In this document: in pieces, positions 1-6,561 of the stretch | Layout: each line of letters begins with the position of its first letter | Numbering within the stretch: the stretch's first letter is position 1 | Assembly (NCBI GenBank): GCA_022600215.1 | Contig: JAHZKV010000010.1 | Coordinates: 1 to 17,296, forward strand | Source: a bacterium | GTDB taxonomy: Bacteria > Chlamydiota > Chlamydiia > Chlamydiales > 2-12-FULL-49-11 | DNA length: 17,296 nt | Reading direction: 5' to 3' | Notes under the pieces: model-generated | Databases searched by the model: none | Seen by the model: only the letters and a program-made list of their open reading frames with translations | Told to the model about the DNA's origin: nothing | Made by a program: the position numbers and the translations under genes

Positions 1-656
1 TGGTAATTTAGCTCTATGTTATTTGTTTGTTTTGGAAAGTATTTTTTTAGATAATCATTCATTAGGTGATCTTCTTGATCAAATTTTAAGGCTACGGCAT
101 TTTCAAAAAATGACTTAGGATCATCTGATAAAAAATGTTTTTGTAGATATTTTGGCGTGGCAACCAGTAAGTACTCCATCTCTCCTAAAAAAATACTCTT
201 TGTTCCATGGCTTTTTTTGTTTGAAGTGGAGATACATGCAGCAGCCATACCTCTTTTAACGTATTCTATGGTCTTTTCTTGGTCTACTGTAATAATATCT
301 AGCAATAGAGCATTAGTGATGTCATGGGCGTGTAAAAAGTCTAAGAACCATGTTTCCATGCAGTCTCTGCTTAAAGCAATGGTATAGGTGGGTTTTTCTT
401 TGCTTTTCTCGAGCTGATAGTTAAGAGATGTTTCCAGGAGATGAATTTGCCTAAAATGCTGCAAGAGCGTACTTCCTAGTTTAGTAGGCTTGTATGGGTT
501 GGATCTAGAAAGAAGCGAATGTCCATATTGATTTTCCAAATTTTTAATTCTTTGCGAAATAGCAGATTGGGAAAGGTGTAGTTTTTGAGCAGCTGCTTCA
601 AAGCTATTAAGAAGTATAACGGTGTAAAGGGCTTCAAGGCCTCTATAGTCAAGCAT
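1..656 (-). CDS. argP: ArgP/IciA-type LysR regulator (3' end missing)
   Basis: DNA-binding transcriptional regulator of the LysR family, closest by eye to the ArgP (IciA) branch, which in enterobacteria senses lysine/arginine and controls amino-acid export and related genes. The start MLDYRGLEAL, followed by SFEAAAQKLHLSQSAISQRI (residues 18-37), is the ArgP-style winged helix-turn-helix; recognition helix about residues 28-37. The effector-binding domain begins near residue 90. I see 218 residues of the roughly 300 usual for the family, so the last 80 or so lie beyond the left edge. The start ATG (654-656) begins directly at the conserved N-terminus and no Shine-Dalgarno is obvious. It is divergent from the B3/4-domain gene with 96 bp between the two starts, the usual arrangement of a LysR regulator and its target. 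Family assignment is firm; the ArgP subgroup is likely; the target is inference. Confidence 0.85.
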   Translation of the reverse strand, partial: MLDYRGLEALYTVILLNSFEAAAQKLHLSQSAISQRIKNLENQYGHSLLSRSNPYKPTKLGSTLLQHFRQIHLLETSLNYQLEKSKEKPTYTIALSRDCMETWFLDFLHAHDITNALLLDIITVDQEKTIEYVKRGMAAACISTSNKKSHGTKSIFLGEMEYLLVATPKYLQKHFLSDDPKSFFENAVALKFDQEDHLMNDYLKKYFPKQTNNIELNY

Positions 657-663
657 ATAGAAG

Positions 664-701
664 TATTAGTTTAGTTAATGATATATAAATTCTATTAGTT
701 T
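664..701. repeat. direct repeats TATTAGTTT, possible regulator boxes
   Basis: The 9-mer TATTAGTTT occurs at 664-672 and 693-701, starts 29 bp apart, inside the divergent argP/B3-4 intergenic region. The second copy overlaps the -35 of the B3/4 gene promoter. LysR regulators commonly bind two sites here, so these may be operator half-sites, but the region is A+T-rich and chance recurrence is possible. Confidence 0.3.
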
Positions 702-728
702 TACTTATAGCAGGGTTCTGATTAAAAT
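700..728 (+). promoter_or_regulatory. promoter of B3/4-domain gene
   Basis: TTTACT (700-705), 17-bp spacer, TAAAAT (723-728). Predicted transcription start near 735, followed by a strong Shine-Dalgarno TAGGAGGT (741-748) before the ATG at 753. Pattern match only. Confidence 0.5.
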
Positions 729-752
729 AGTAGTTAAACTTAGGAGGTAAAA

Positions 753-1475
753 ATGAAATTGAAGGTAGATCAAAAAATAATAGAGAATTACCCAGAGCTT
801 TGTATTGGGTTTTTAGTAGTAGATGTCAAAGTAGAAGAAAAAAACTTCATTGTGGAAAAATATAAGGAGGCATTACTAGCGAGGGATTTTTCTGGTAAGT
901 TAGATTCATGTAATTTTGTCTTGCATCCCAAAATTGCGAAATGGAGAGATATTTATAGAGAAGATTTTCATGTGAAACCAAAAACCTATAGATCTTCTAT
1001 AGAAGCTTTAATGCGTCGAGTTATTACAAAGAAAGAAATATGGAATATTTCTAGTGTGGTGGATTTATATAATTGTTGTTCAGCAGAAACGCTTTTGCCA
1101 ATGGGAGGGTATGATTTAGATAAGATTAAAGGGGGGAGTATTTCTTTGCGGTATGGCGTTGAAGGGGAAATATTTTGCCCACTTGGGGTGAGAGAAAAGA
1201 TAGAGGTACAAAATGAGCATATTGTGTATGCAGATGAGGAAAAGGTGCTTTGCTGGCTGTGGAATCATAAAGACTCCAGGTATAGCTCCATTGACTTAGA
1301 CACAAAAAAGGCTATCTTTTTTATCGATAATATAAGCAAAGATTTAGAAGGGACATCGAATGCAATTACTCTTTTATCAAAGAGGCTAGAGCAGATAGGA
1401 GGTGTCGTTAAAGAACATGGCATTTTGCATAAAGATAATCTTGTCCAAGAACTTAAAGCTTTTGCTCTGAAGTAA
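753..1475 (+). CDS. free-standing B3/4-domain protein
   Basis: Stand-alone version of the B3/B4 domain of the phenylalanyl-tRNA synthetase beta subunit, where that domain hydrolyses mischarged Tyr-tRNA(Phe). Diagnostic blocks in order: HPKIAKWRDIYRE (residues 58-70), YRSSIEALMRRV (79-90), VVDLYN (102-107), LPMGGYDLDKI (115-125), VYADEEKVLC (158-167) and the W-x-W at 168-170. Length (240 aa) is normal for free-standing members. It lacks the other PheT domains (no FDX-ACB, no B5), so it is not a fragment of pheT. Cytoplasmic; a tRNA- or amino-acid-related editing role is a reasonable inference but unproven for this subgroup. The start is fixed by an excellent Shine-Dalgarno 5 nt upstream. It is probably controlled by the divergent LysR regulator. 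Confidence 0.85.
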   Translation: MKLKVDQKIIENYPELCIGFLVVDVKVEEKNFIVEKYKEALLARDFSGKLDSCNFVLHPKIAKWRDIYREDFHVKPKTYRSSIEALMRRVITKKEIWNISSVVDLYNCCSAETLLPMGGYDLDKIKGGSISLRYGVEGEIFCPLGVREKIEVQNEHIVYADEEKVLCWLWNHKDSRYSSIDLDTKKAIFFIDNISKDLEGTSNAITLLSKRLEQIGGVVKEHGILHKDNLVQELKAFALK

Positions 1476-1483
1476 ATTATGAG

Positions 1484-1518
1484 GAGGGTGCAATCATATG
1501 GAATGAATAAGCACCCTC
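1484..1518. terminator. inverted repeat between convergent genes
   Basis: GAGGGTGC (1484-1491) and GCACCCTC (1511-1518) form a perfect 8-bp G+C-rich stem with a 19-nt loop, lying between the B3/4 gene stop and the serine hydrolase stop. The position suits a shared bidirectional terminator. The long loop and absence of a clean U-tract keep confidence moderate. Confidence 0.4.
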
Positions 1519-1526
1519 TCAATATT

Positions 1527-3299
1527 TTAGTTACTTTCTTTTTTGTCTGCAGTGACAGTAATTCCGTGAGGCGTGATGAGTTTTACGCTATCGACTTCGT
1601 TACTATTGTTTGGAAGGAATTGGATGATGTATCCTTCCCACCCTCGCTGGGTTTTATCTACTGAAAAGGTGTGCATTTTTTCTGGAGAGAGTTTGAATTT
1701 AGCTTTACCTCCAACATTTGCGGTGAGGTGATCGTTGCTTCGCTCTATGGTGATGGTGGTATATTTAGCGATAATTCCTGTTTGGTAGACTCCAGCAAGA
1801 GAGTCTAGGTATTCTTCACTTTTTAGTTTATCGCTCACTTTCTTTGTAAAATGAATAGGGCCATCTTGCTCCTTAAAAAGAACTCGAACTCCATCAATCT
1901 CTCCTTCAAAATCAGAAGAGAAGTTGAACTTTACGCCGTGGCAGTGAACAAGGGGGCACTCGCTTGTCGCTGAAAAAACACCATGATGCCAATGCTCTAG
2001 AGGAAGAACCATATCATTATAGGTTCCTTTTAAATCATTTCCTACTAAGCTAATCTCCATTTCTCCGTAGGCAGGGTGGGTATATACTCCAGTATAATCG
2101 GAAAGGAGATGAGTGGGGACAGTATCGGCTTTTCTACTAGAAAAGCTTAGCTCCTTTTTTGCAATAGCGCCTTTTTTTAGTTCCTTTCGAAGGGCTACAT
2201 ATGTTTCTAGTCCATTTAACCTTTCCAGTTCAAAGTATTCTTCTAAAATTGCAACTGTCATAAATAGAGGGGAGAGGGAGTGATCTTTGTTGGTTAAGAT
2301 AGAGATACCAAAATTTTGTTCCGGTAAAAATGCAACAAGGCTGGAAAAGCCATCAATGTTACCAGCATGGAAGATGATTTTATAGCCTTGGTAGATAATG
2401 ACAAAAAATCCCATTCCATACCCTTCCATCTGGATATACTTATCTAGATTATAAAGAGATCGGAGATTAGTAAAGATTTGAGGAGTGCAAAGTTCCTCAA
2501 AGGTATTTTCATAGACAAGGCCAGCCCCTTTTTTCAAGAGGAATTGGGTCCAAGTAGTTAGGTCCTCAATATTCATACACATTCCCCCAGCAGGAGCAAT
2601 GGTATGTGGGTCTAGGTAGCTTAGTCTCTTATTTGGATGGATATGATCTGAATACCCGTAAGCAAAATCTGGCTTTGCAAGCATATCTTTGAGATCTAAA
2701 TAGGTGTTATCAAGGTGTAAAGGGGAAAGGATCTTTTCCGAAAGGAGCTCTTCCCAAGATTTGCCTGTTACGCATTCTAGGGCATGTGCAGCTAGCATGT
2801 ATCCATTATTTTGATAGTTAAAGGCTCGTCGATGGGGAAGCTCTTGTGGGATAAAGCGAAGCTTTTCTACCATTTCATTTCTAGAGTATCTTTTATTGAT
2901 CCACAAAGCATCATGTGCGCCATATCCACTTTGGTGAGAGAGGTAGTCGCGAAGGGTGATTTCATCATTGTGAGTAAAAAAGGGTATGAGGTCGGAAAGC
3001 TTATCATCAAACTTTACTAATCCTTCTTCTTCCAAGATAGCAGTAAGGATAGCAGTAAAAGATTTGGAAATAGAACCCACTTGAAATAAGGTGTTAGTAG
3101 TGGCTGGGAGATTATTTTCTAAATCTTTAAAACCATATGCATTTTTATGTAGGACGGTATTTTTGGTAGTAACGCTTACGCAAATTCCTGGGATCTCTGT
3201 TTTCTCCCTGAATCCTTCAATAATATCGTCAATATTGGAATTATTAGCATAAGAAAAAATGGATGCGGATACAACCAAAAGAAAAGATAACGTCTTCAT
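1527..3299 (-). CDS. secreted serine hydrolase, beta-lactamase (class C) fold
   Basis: Serine hydrolase of the beta-lactamase/penicillin-binding-protein-like family (AmpC, esterase and D-amino-peptidase relatives). An N-terminal signal peptide (hydrophobic residues 5-17, cleavage likely after SYA, residue 18) sends it to the periplasm or outside. Catalytic motifs: S76-x-x-K79 (GSISKS), Y162-x-N164 (NYQNN) and H311-A-G in place of the KTG box, as is common in the esterase-like branch. After the catalytic domain (to about 375) come two beta-rich modules: one DUF3471-like (about 397-485), the second (about 497-583) starting with a similar '-GVY-' signature. At 590 aa it is longer than simple class C enzymes because of these modules. 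Shine-Dalgarno AGGGGG precedes the ATG. It follows the DUF502 gene by 63 bp on the same strand and may be cotranscribed. Substrate unknown: peptidoglycan-derived peptide, ester or peptide are all possible. Confidence 0.88.
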   Translation of the reverse strand: MKTLSFLLVVSASIFSYANNSNIDDIIEGFREKTEIPGICVSVTTKNTVLHKNAYGFKDLENNLPATTNTLFQVGSISKSFTAILTAILEEEGLVKFDDKLSDLIPFFTHNDEITLRDYLSHQSGYGAHDALWINKRYSRNEMVEKLRFIPQELPHRRAFNYQNNGYMLAAHALECVTGKSWEELLSEKILSPLHLDNTYLDLKDMLAKPDFAYGYSDHIHPNKRLSYLDPHTIAPAGGMCMNIEDLTTWTQFLLKKGAGLVYENTFEELCTPQIFTNLRSLYNLDKYIQMEGYGMGFFVIIYQGYKIIFHAGNIDGFSSLVAFLPEQNFGISILTNKDHSLSPLFMTVAILEEYFELERLNGLETYVALRKELKKGAIAKKELSFSSRKADTVPTHLLSDYTGVYTHPAYGEMEISLVGNDLKGTYNDMVLPLEHWHHGVFSATSECPLVHCHGVKFNFSSDFEGEIDGVRVLFKEQDGPIHFTKKVSDKLKSEEYLDSLAGVYQTGIIAKYTTITIERSNDHLTANVGGKAKFKLSPEKMHTFSVDKTQRGWEGYIIQFLPNNSNEVDSVKLITPHGITVTADKKESN

Positions 3300-3362
3300 T
3301 ATTAGCCCCCTAAATTTTTAATACGTAGAGAGTAACATGAATAGGTTTTTTTTTAAAGGAGA

Positions 3363-3965
3363 CTATTTGCGATCGTAGCTATTTTTTTCAGAAGTGCTAC
3401 CACCAGAAGGGCTTCCTCCTGTAGCGATAAAGCGAAGGCCTTTTTCCACAGAAAAGTCCACCGGCTGTACCATCGACTTTGGTACGATAACGGTCATTCC
3501 ACCTATTTGATAGCTAAAAGGAAAAAAGACAGCCACATCTTCTTCTCCACCTATGCCTTTTGGTAAGTCATCAAAGGTCTCTCTTGTAACCAGGCCAATG
3601 AATTTTACTCCAGAGATGGTAGCCGTGACTACTTTATCTTGTTTTTTATCTTTTCCTGCATTGAAAAAGCTCATCAGATCTGTTACCGAAACGTAGATAG
3701 TTTTGAGTAAAGGAACTTTTTTAATGGTTCTTTCAAACCAATCATAAAGAGCCTGGATTACCCAGTGGTTGAGCAAAAGTCCTAAAATAAAAAGGATGAT
3801 GATGGCAACGATAATACCAAGTCCTGGGAAATAGATCTGTGGGAAGAAATAATCGATGGGGCCTCCAAAGATATATTCTAAGTGGTTGTATAGCCACATT
3901 ATTAAAATAATGGTGATAGCAAGTGGCGCAATGGCCAAAAAACCTCGGATTATTGTTTTTCCCAT
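3363..3965 (-). CDS. DUF502 family membrane protein
   Basis: Inner-membrane protein of the DUF502 family, of unknown biochemical function. Two transmembrane segments are visible (about residues 7-25 and 48-68), followed by the family block VPLLKTIY (84-91) and a soluble C-terminal domain containing ETFDDLPKG (129-137) and VFFPFSYQIGGMTVIVPKS (146-164). Length (200 aa) is normal. The last 20 residues (Gly/Ser-rich, then charged) look unstructured. No clear Shine-Dalgarno precedes the ATG, but the next residues KTIIRGFLAIAPL match the expected family start. It is divergent from the first EndoU-like gene (69 bp between starts) and upstream of the serine hydrolase on the same strand. Confidence 0.85.
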   Translation of the reverse strand: MGKTIIRGFLAIAPLAITIILIMWLYNHLEYIFGGPIDYFFPQIYFPGLGIIVAIIILFILGLLLNHWVIQALYDWFERTIKKVPLLKTIYVSVTDLMSFFNAGKDKKQDKVVTATISGVKFIGLVTRETFDDLPKGIGGEEDVAVFFPFSYQIGGMTVIVPKSMVQPVDFSVEKGLRFIATGGSPSGGSTSEKNSYDRK

Positions 3966-4008
3966 AATTTTGACTTAACATAAATGTGACATAAGAGTAA
4001 AGTGCTTC
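3963..4008 (+). repeat. leader repeat, copy 1
   Basis: A 46-bp segment repeated at 5066-5111 with one mismatch (C at 3990, T at 5093). It starts at the DUF502 start codon (read on the other strand), contains TTGACT, and ends in GTGCTTC. In both copies the distance from its first base to the ATG of the following EndoU-like gene is exactly 72 bp, so the leaders are colinear duplicates. Confidence 0.9.
3970..3997 (+). promoter_or_regulatory. candidate promoter of EndoU-like gene 1
   Basis: TTGACT (3970-3975), 16-bp spacer, weak TAAGAG (3992-3997). The strong -35 and its conservation in the duplicated leader support promoter function; the -10 match is poor. An AAAGGAG Shine-Dalgarno (4022-4028) precedes the ATG at 4035. 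Confidence 0.45.
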
Positions 4009-4034
4009 CGGCCATTTAAAAAAAGGAGTATTTT

Positions 4035-5009
4035 ATGGATGCGCATAGTCCTATTGGGAGACCCGTGGGCAGATTCTGGGGGGGAAGTTCTTCTTCTGAT
4101 TCTGACTCTGATACTGGTACAGATACTGATTCTGATACAGAAAGTGGTAGTAATCGCTCTACACCAAGAGGAGCAAGGCCATTTTTTGATTTTCCTTTGG
4201 ATCCTGAGTTTGATGCAATGAGATGGGAGATGGAGAGGGTAACAGCATTTATAGATCCTGCCACTTATGTCGATTGTCAGCCCGCAAAGGTAGAGAGCTT
4301 AAAACAAAGGGCTTTGCAGCAGCTTGTGCCTGGTTATGACTATAATGAAGTGCCTATCCATGTTCGAGTGGTAAACTTGATCAAGAATAGCGGAAGATGG
4401 GTACATTCAGTATTTGCTTATGCGGAAAGTTCTGGTCCATTTATTAATTTTAGCCATCTGACATCTACTGATGGAAAGGGGGGCTGGCATTTTTGCTCTC
4501 CATCAGATGTGGGAAGAGCTATCACGGGTACGACTATTAACAATGCAACAGGAGTTTTTACTGGATGGTTTGAGCATGAGGGGAGGGCCAAGTTTTCAAC
4601 CTTTTTTCCAGCTACAGTAGCTCCAGCAGATTTGATTAACTTTTTCTCCACTGCAACACCGTTATATAGAATGGGTAATAGAGCGCTTTTTTTCTATCGG
4701 CAAGAAGAGGGAGCATCTTTTTATGTGGAGGCATATTTTCGTGATAACGAATTAGTTGTGCAGTCTGCATTTCCTATTTTGCATTGTTTAAGCTACGCTA
4801 ATGATCTTTCCCTTACAGTAAATGGTGCGGTTATGACAGACATGGTAGCCATGAGCTTGGTTGATCCAAGAGTGATGGAAAAGGCTTTGGTGTTTGAAAC
4901 TCGAGATGGAGTGGTTGTAGACCTTGCAAAATGGAATGAGATTCCAGGGGTGCCTTCTGGTGTTTATATGTATATAGAAAATCAAGATATTGAAAAATAT
5001 GAATTTTAA
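4035..5009 (+). CDS. EndoU-like nuclease domain protein, paralogue 1
   Basis: 324-residue protein with a Ser/Asp-rich disordered N-terminus (S18-S37), an STPR motif (42-45), a helical linker (about 85-120, containing PGYD), and a C-terminal domain resembling bacterial EndoU ribonucleases (BECR fold). Visible EndoU-type residues: H141 in SHLTSTDGKGGWHF, H152 in the same block, K186 in AKFSTFFP, and the S/T-A-F-P strand QSAFPI (243-248). These are the positions of the family's two catalytic histidines, lysine and C-terminal substrate-contacting strand. A further conserved block, DLAKWNEIPGVPSGVY (296-311), ends the protein. No signal peptide. The Ser/Asp-rich start would suit type III secretion, which is inference. 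Family members include tRNA- or RNA-cleaving toxins; a role here as host- or competitor-directed effector is likely but unproven. Paralogue of the next gene. Confidence 0.72.
   Translation: MDAHSPIGRPVGRFWGGSSSSDSDSDTGTDTDSDTESGSNRSTPRGARPFFDFPLDPEFDAMRWEMERVTAFIDPATYVDCQPAKVESLKQRALQQLVPGYDYNEVPIHVRVVNLIKNSGRWVHSVFAYAESSGPFINFSHLTSTDGKGGWHFCSPSDVGRAITGTTINNATGVFTGWFEHEGRAKFSTFFPATVAPADLINFFSTATPLYRMGNRALFFYRQEEGASFYVEAYFRDNELVVQSAFPILHCLSYANDLSLTVNGAVMTDMVAMSLVDPRVMEKALVFETRDGVVVDLAKWNEIPGVPSGVYMYIENQDIEKYEF
4086..4145 (+). repeat. Ser-Asp codon repeat
   Basis: Imperfect trinucleotide-pair repeat (tct-gat / act-gat type) encoding alternating Ser/Thr and Asp at residues 18-37 of EndoU-like paralogue 1. 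It gives an acidic, disordered linker and could vary in length by slippage. Confidence 0.6.
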
Positions 5010-5065
5010 GTGATGGGATCAATAAATTTGTAGGAAGAAGTATGGAAAGACCTTATATATTTTTT

Positions 5066-5111
5066 CATAATTTTGACTTAACATAAATGTGATATAAGAG
5101 TAAAGTGCTTC
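5066..5111 (+). repeat. leader repeat, copy 2
   Basis: Second copy of the 46-bp segment at 3963-4008, one mismatch. Sequence just before it, read on the minus strand, gives ATG AAA AAA TAT ATA AGG, resembling the first codons of the DUF502 gene. This suggests the duplication carried the 5' tip of that gene along. Confidence 0.9.
5073..5100 (+). promoter_or_regulatory. candidate promoter of EndoU-like gene 2
   Basis: TTGACT (5073-5078), 16-bp spacer, TAAGAG (5095-5100). The single change from copy 1 also creates TATAAG at 5093-5098, a better -10 hexamer but at 14-bp spacing. Shine-Dalgarno is reduced to GGGGG before the ATG at 5138. Confidence 0.45.
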
Positions 5112-5137
5112 GGGCTAATTTAAAATGGGGGTTTTTT

Positions 5138-6385
5138 ATGGATGGGAGTCAATTGGATCAGCTTAGAGTGGATGGTCATAGGATGATGGGAAGGTTTTGT
5201 GGTTCAAGTGATGGATCAGGTTCAAGCGATGGATTTTCTTCAGAGGCTTCAAGTAGCGGTAGTGTAGCTTCTTCTACTTCAGGTTTTTCCAGTGATGATT
5301 CAGATGGGTCACCTTGTAGAACAAGAGAACATAAAAAAGCGAGAAGGTTTACAGCCTCCCCTATGGGAGGTGAGGCAGAAGGAGCAGCAAGAGGTGTGAT
5401 TGATTTAGCTGATGTAATGTTTTTTGAACATGCGGATCCATTTGATGAAGGGCAATTAGGTCCAGAATGTACAAGTCCTTCCTCTGAAGGAGCAAGCTCT
5501 TATTCTAAATCATGTGGAAGTCGCACTTCTACACCAAAGGTATGTAGAACGTTTGAGAAAGAAACTCCCGATGTAGAGGGTGATGTTTGTGGCGAGTCTG
5601 ATGAAGAAAGGATGAGGGAGCTTGTTGGTCGGAAGCGTTTCAGAAGGTGTACAAGAGAGAAGCAAACGCAGGTAGCAAGAAGAATAATGCGAGCTATGTG
5701 CCCTGGTTTTGATCCGGGCAGTCCTTCGCAACAAGCTCGTTTGTATAAAATGATGTATGAAGGGGGGCGTTGGGTAAAAAGGGTGGTTAGTGCTTTTCAC
5801 AAAGATCCAGTTGTGAATATGCAACATATTGTATATGGGGATGGATTGGGAGGAAAACATTTTTATACTGCTGCGGATATTGCTAGTGGTGAAGTGGTGC
5901 TTTTGGATACAAATCCATTAACGGGTGTAGCTGTGGGCACCTTTGATAATGGTACCATATCTAAATCGTCTTCTTTTTTTCCTCTTACTGTTCCACCTGC
6001 TCGTTTGGTAGCATTTTTCAATAGTAATGAGCCTTATTGTAGGATGGAAAATAGGGGATTGTACCTTTTTAATGGAGATGGAGATAGCTCTTTTTATGTA
6101 GAGGTTTATTATAGAAATGGGGGAATGATGATTCATTCTGCATTTCCAATTTATTATTTTGGAGATTTTATAGATGGGTGGGAACTAACACTTCGTGGTG
6201 TACATATTTCAGGAATGGATGTAGCAGGTGCTTTGATAAATTTAGCCTCTTTTGATAGGGCCATACAATATGATACGGGCGGTTATCTTATTATTGATCT
6301 TGCAAAGATATTTACTATTCCAGGCATTCCATCAGGAGTTTATTTACGAGTGAACAAGAATGATCATTTTATAGCAGAGCTATAA
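5138..6385 (+). CDS. EndoU-like nuclease domain protein, paralogue 2
   Basis: 415-residue paralogue of the preceding gene with a longer low-complexity N-terminus (Ser/Gly/Asp-rich, about 22-60), a basic patch (61-71), a second Ser-rich stretch (112-131), the STPK motif (131-134) and a basic helical linker (about 160-187, ending in PGFD). The C-terminal domain carries H230 in QHIVYGDGLGGKHF, H241 in the same block, K276 in SKSSSFFP and HSAFPI (333-338). QHIVYGD...GG.H is very close to the classic bacterial EndoU signature. H-to-H spacing is 11 residues in both paralogues. It ends with the shared DLAKIFTIPGIPSGVY block (387-402). An in-frame GTG at 5105 would add 11 residues, but the ATG at 5138 sits exactly where the ATG of paralogue 1 sits relative to the duplicated leader, so I chose it. 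Likely a secreted RNase-type effector; target unknown. Confidence 0.75.
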   Translation: MDGSQLDQLRVDGHRMMGRFCGSSDGSGSSDGFSSEASSSGSVASSTSGFSSDDSDGSPCRTREHKKARRFTASPMGGEAEGAARGVIDLADVMFFEHADPFDEGQLGPECTSPSSEGASSYSKSCGSRTSTPKVCRTFEKETPDVEGDVCGESDEERMRELVGRKRFRRCTREKQTQVARRIMRAMCPGFDPGSPSQQARLYKMMYEGGRWVKRVVSAFHKDPVVNMQHIVYGDGLGGKHFYTAADIASGEVVLLDTNPLTGVAVGTFDNGTISKSSSFFPLTVPPARLVAFFNSNEPYCRMENRGLYLFNGDGDSSFYVEVYYRNGGMMIHSAFPIYYFGDFIDGWELTLRGVHISGMDVAGALINLASFDRAIQYDTGGYLIIDLAKIFTIPGIPSGVYLRVNKNDHFIAEL

Positions 6386-6398
6386 GGAGGAAAGAGAT

Positions 6399-6542
6399 AT
6401 GGCGGGCTCAGTGAGTAGTGATAGCGCTAAAGGTGGGGATAGTACTCCAAAGGCATTTCGCCGTTATGAAAGGACAAAATTTGGCGATACGAGGGTTTGT
6501 ACTAAAAAGGAAGGTAGAGTCATAGGTGATATGTGGAACTAG
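6399..6542 (+). CDS. 47-aa protein resembling N-terminus of the EndoU-like pair
   Basis: Short ORF of 47 residues starting MAGSVSSDSAKGG, with a strong Shine-Dalgarno AAGGAGG (6384-6390) 8 nt before its ATG, beginning 13 bp after the stop of EndoU-like paralogue 2. It is Ser/Gly-rich at first, then basic. STPKAFRRYE (residues 16-25) resembles STPKVCRTFE of paralogue 2 and STPRGARPFF of paralogue 1, so it may be a truncated third copy that keeps only the N-terminal region and stops before the pgl gene. Alternatively it could be a small partner protein translated with paralogue 2. Cotranscription with paralogue 2 is likely. Whether it is expressed cannot be told from sequence. Confidence 0.5.
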   Translation: MAGSVSSDSAKGGDSTPKAFRRYERTKFGDTRVCTKKEGRVIGDMWN

Positions 6543-6561
6543 ACAGCAGTCTGATGGCGAG

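Noticed and set aside
4086..4145. Short tandem repeat as a possible CRISPR or mobile-element repeat
   Set aside because: It is a Ser/Asp codon repeat within a coding frame; no spacer-repeat periodicity and no cas genes.
5041..5085. 14-codon ORF starting MERPYIFF between the two EndoU-like genes
   Set aside because: It runs through the duplicated leader, where the equivalent copy 1 sequence has no such frame.
5105..5137. Extension of EndoU-like paralogue 2 to an upstream GTG
   Set aside because: These bases are part of the duplicated leader; in copy 1 the same region is non-coding and translation starts at the ATG 72 bp from the block start.
5510..5860. Minus-strand open frame of 116 codons inside EndoU-like gene 2
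   Set aside because: Antisense to a gene with clear paralogue support; no ribosome-binding site and a Ser/His/Pro-rich composition typical of a shadow frame.
4035..6542. Reading the pair as a toxin with its immunity or antitoxin partner
   Set aside because: Both long proteins keep all catalytic-type residues, so neither looks like an inhibitor; the 47-aa ORF resembles their N-termini, not a binding partner.
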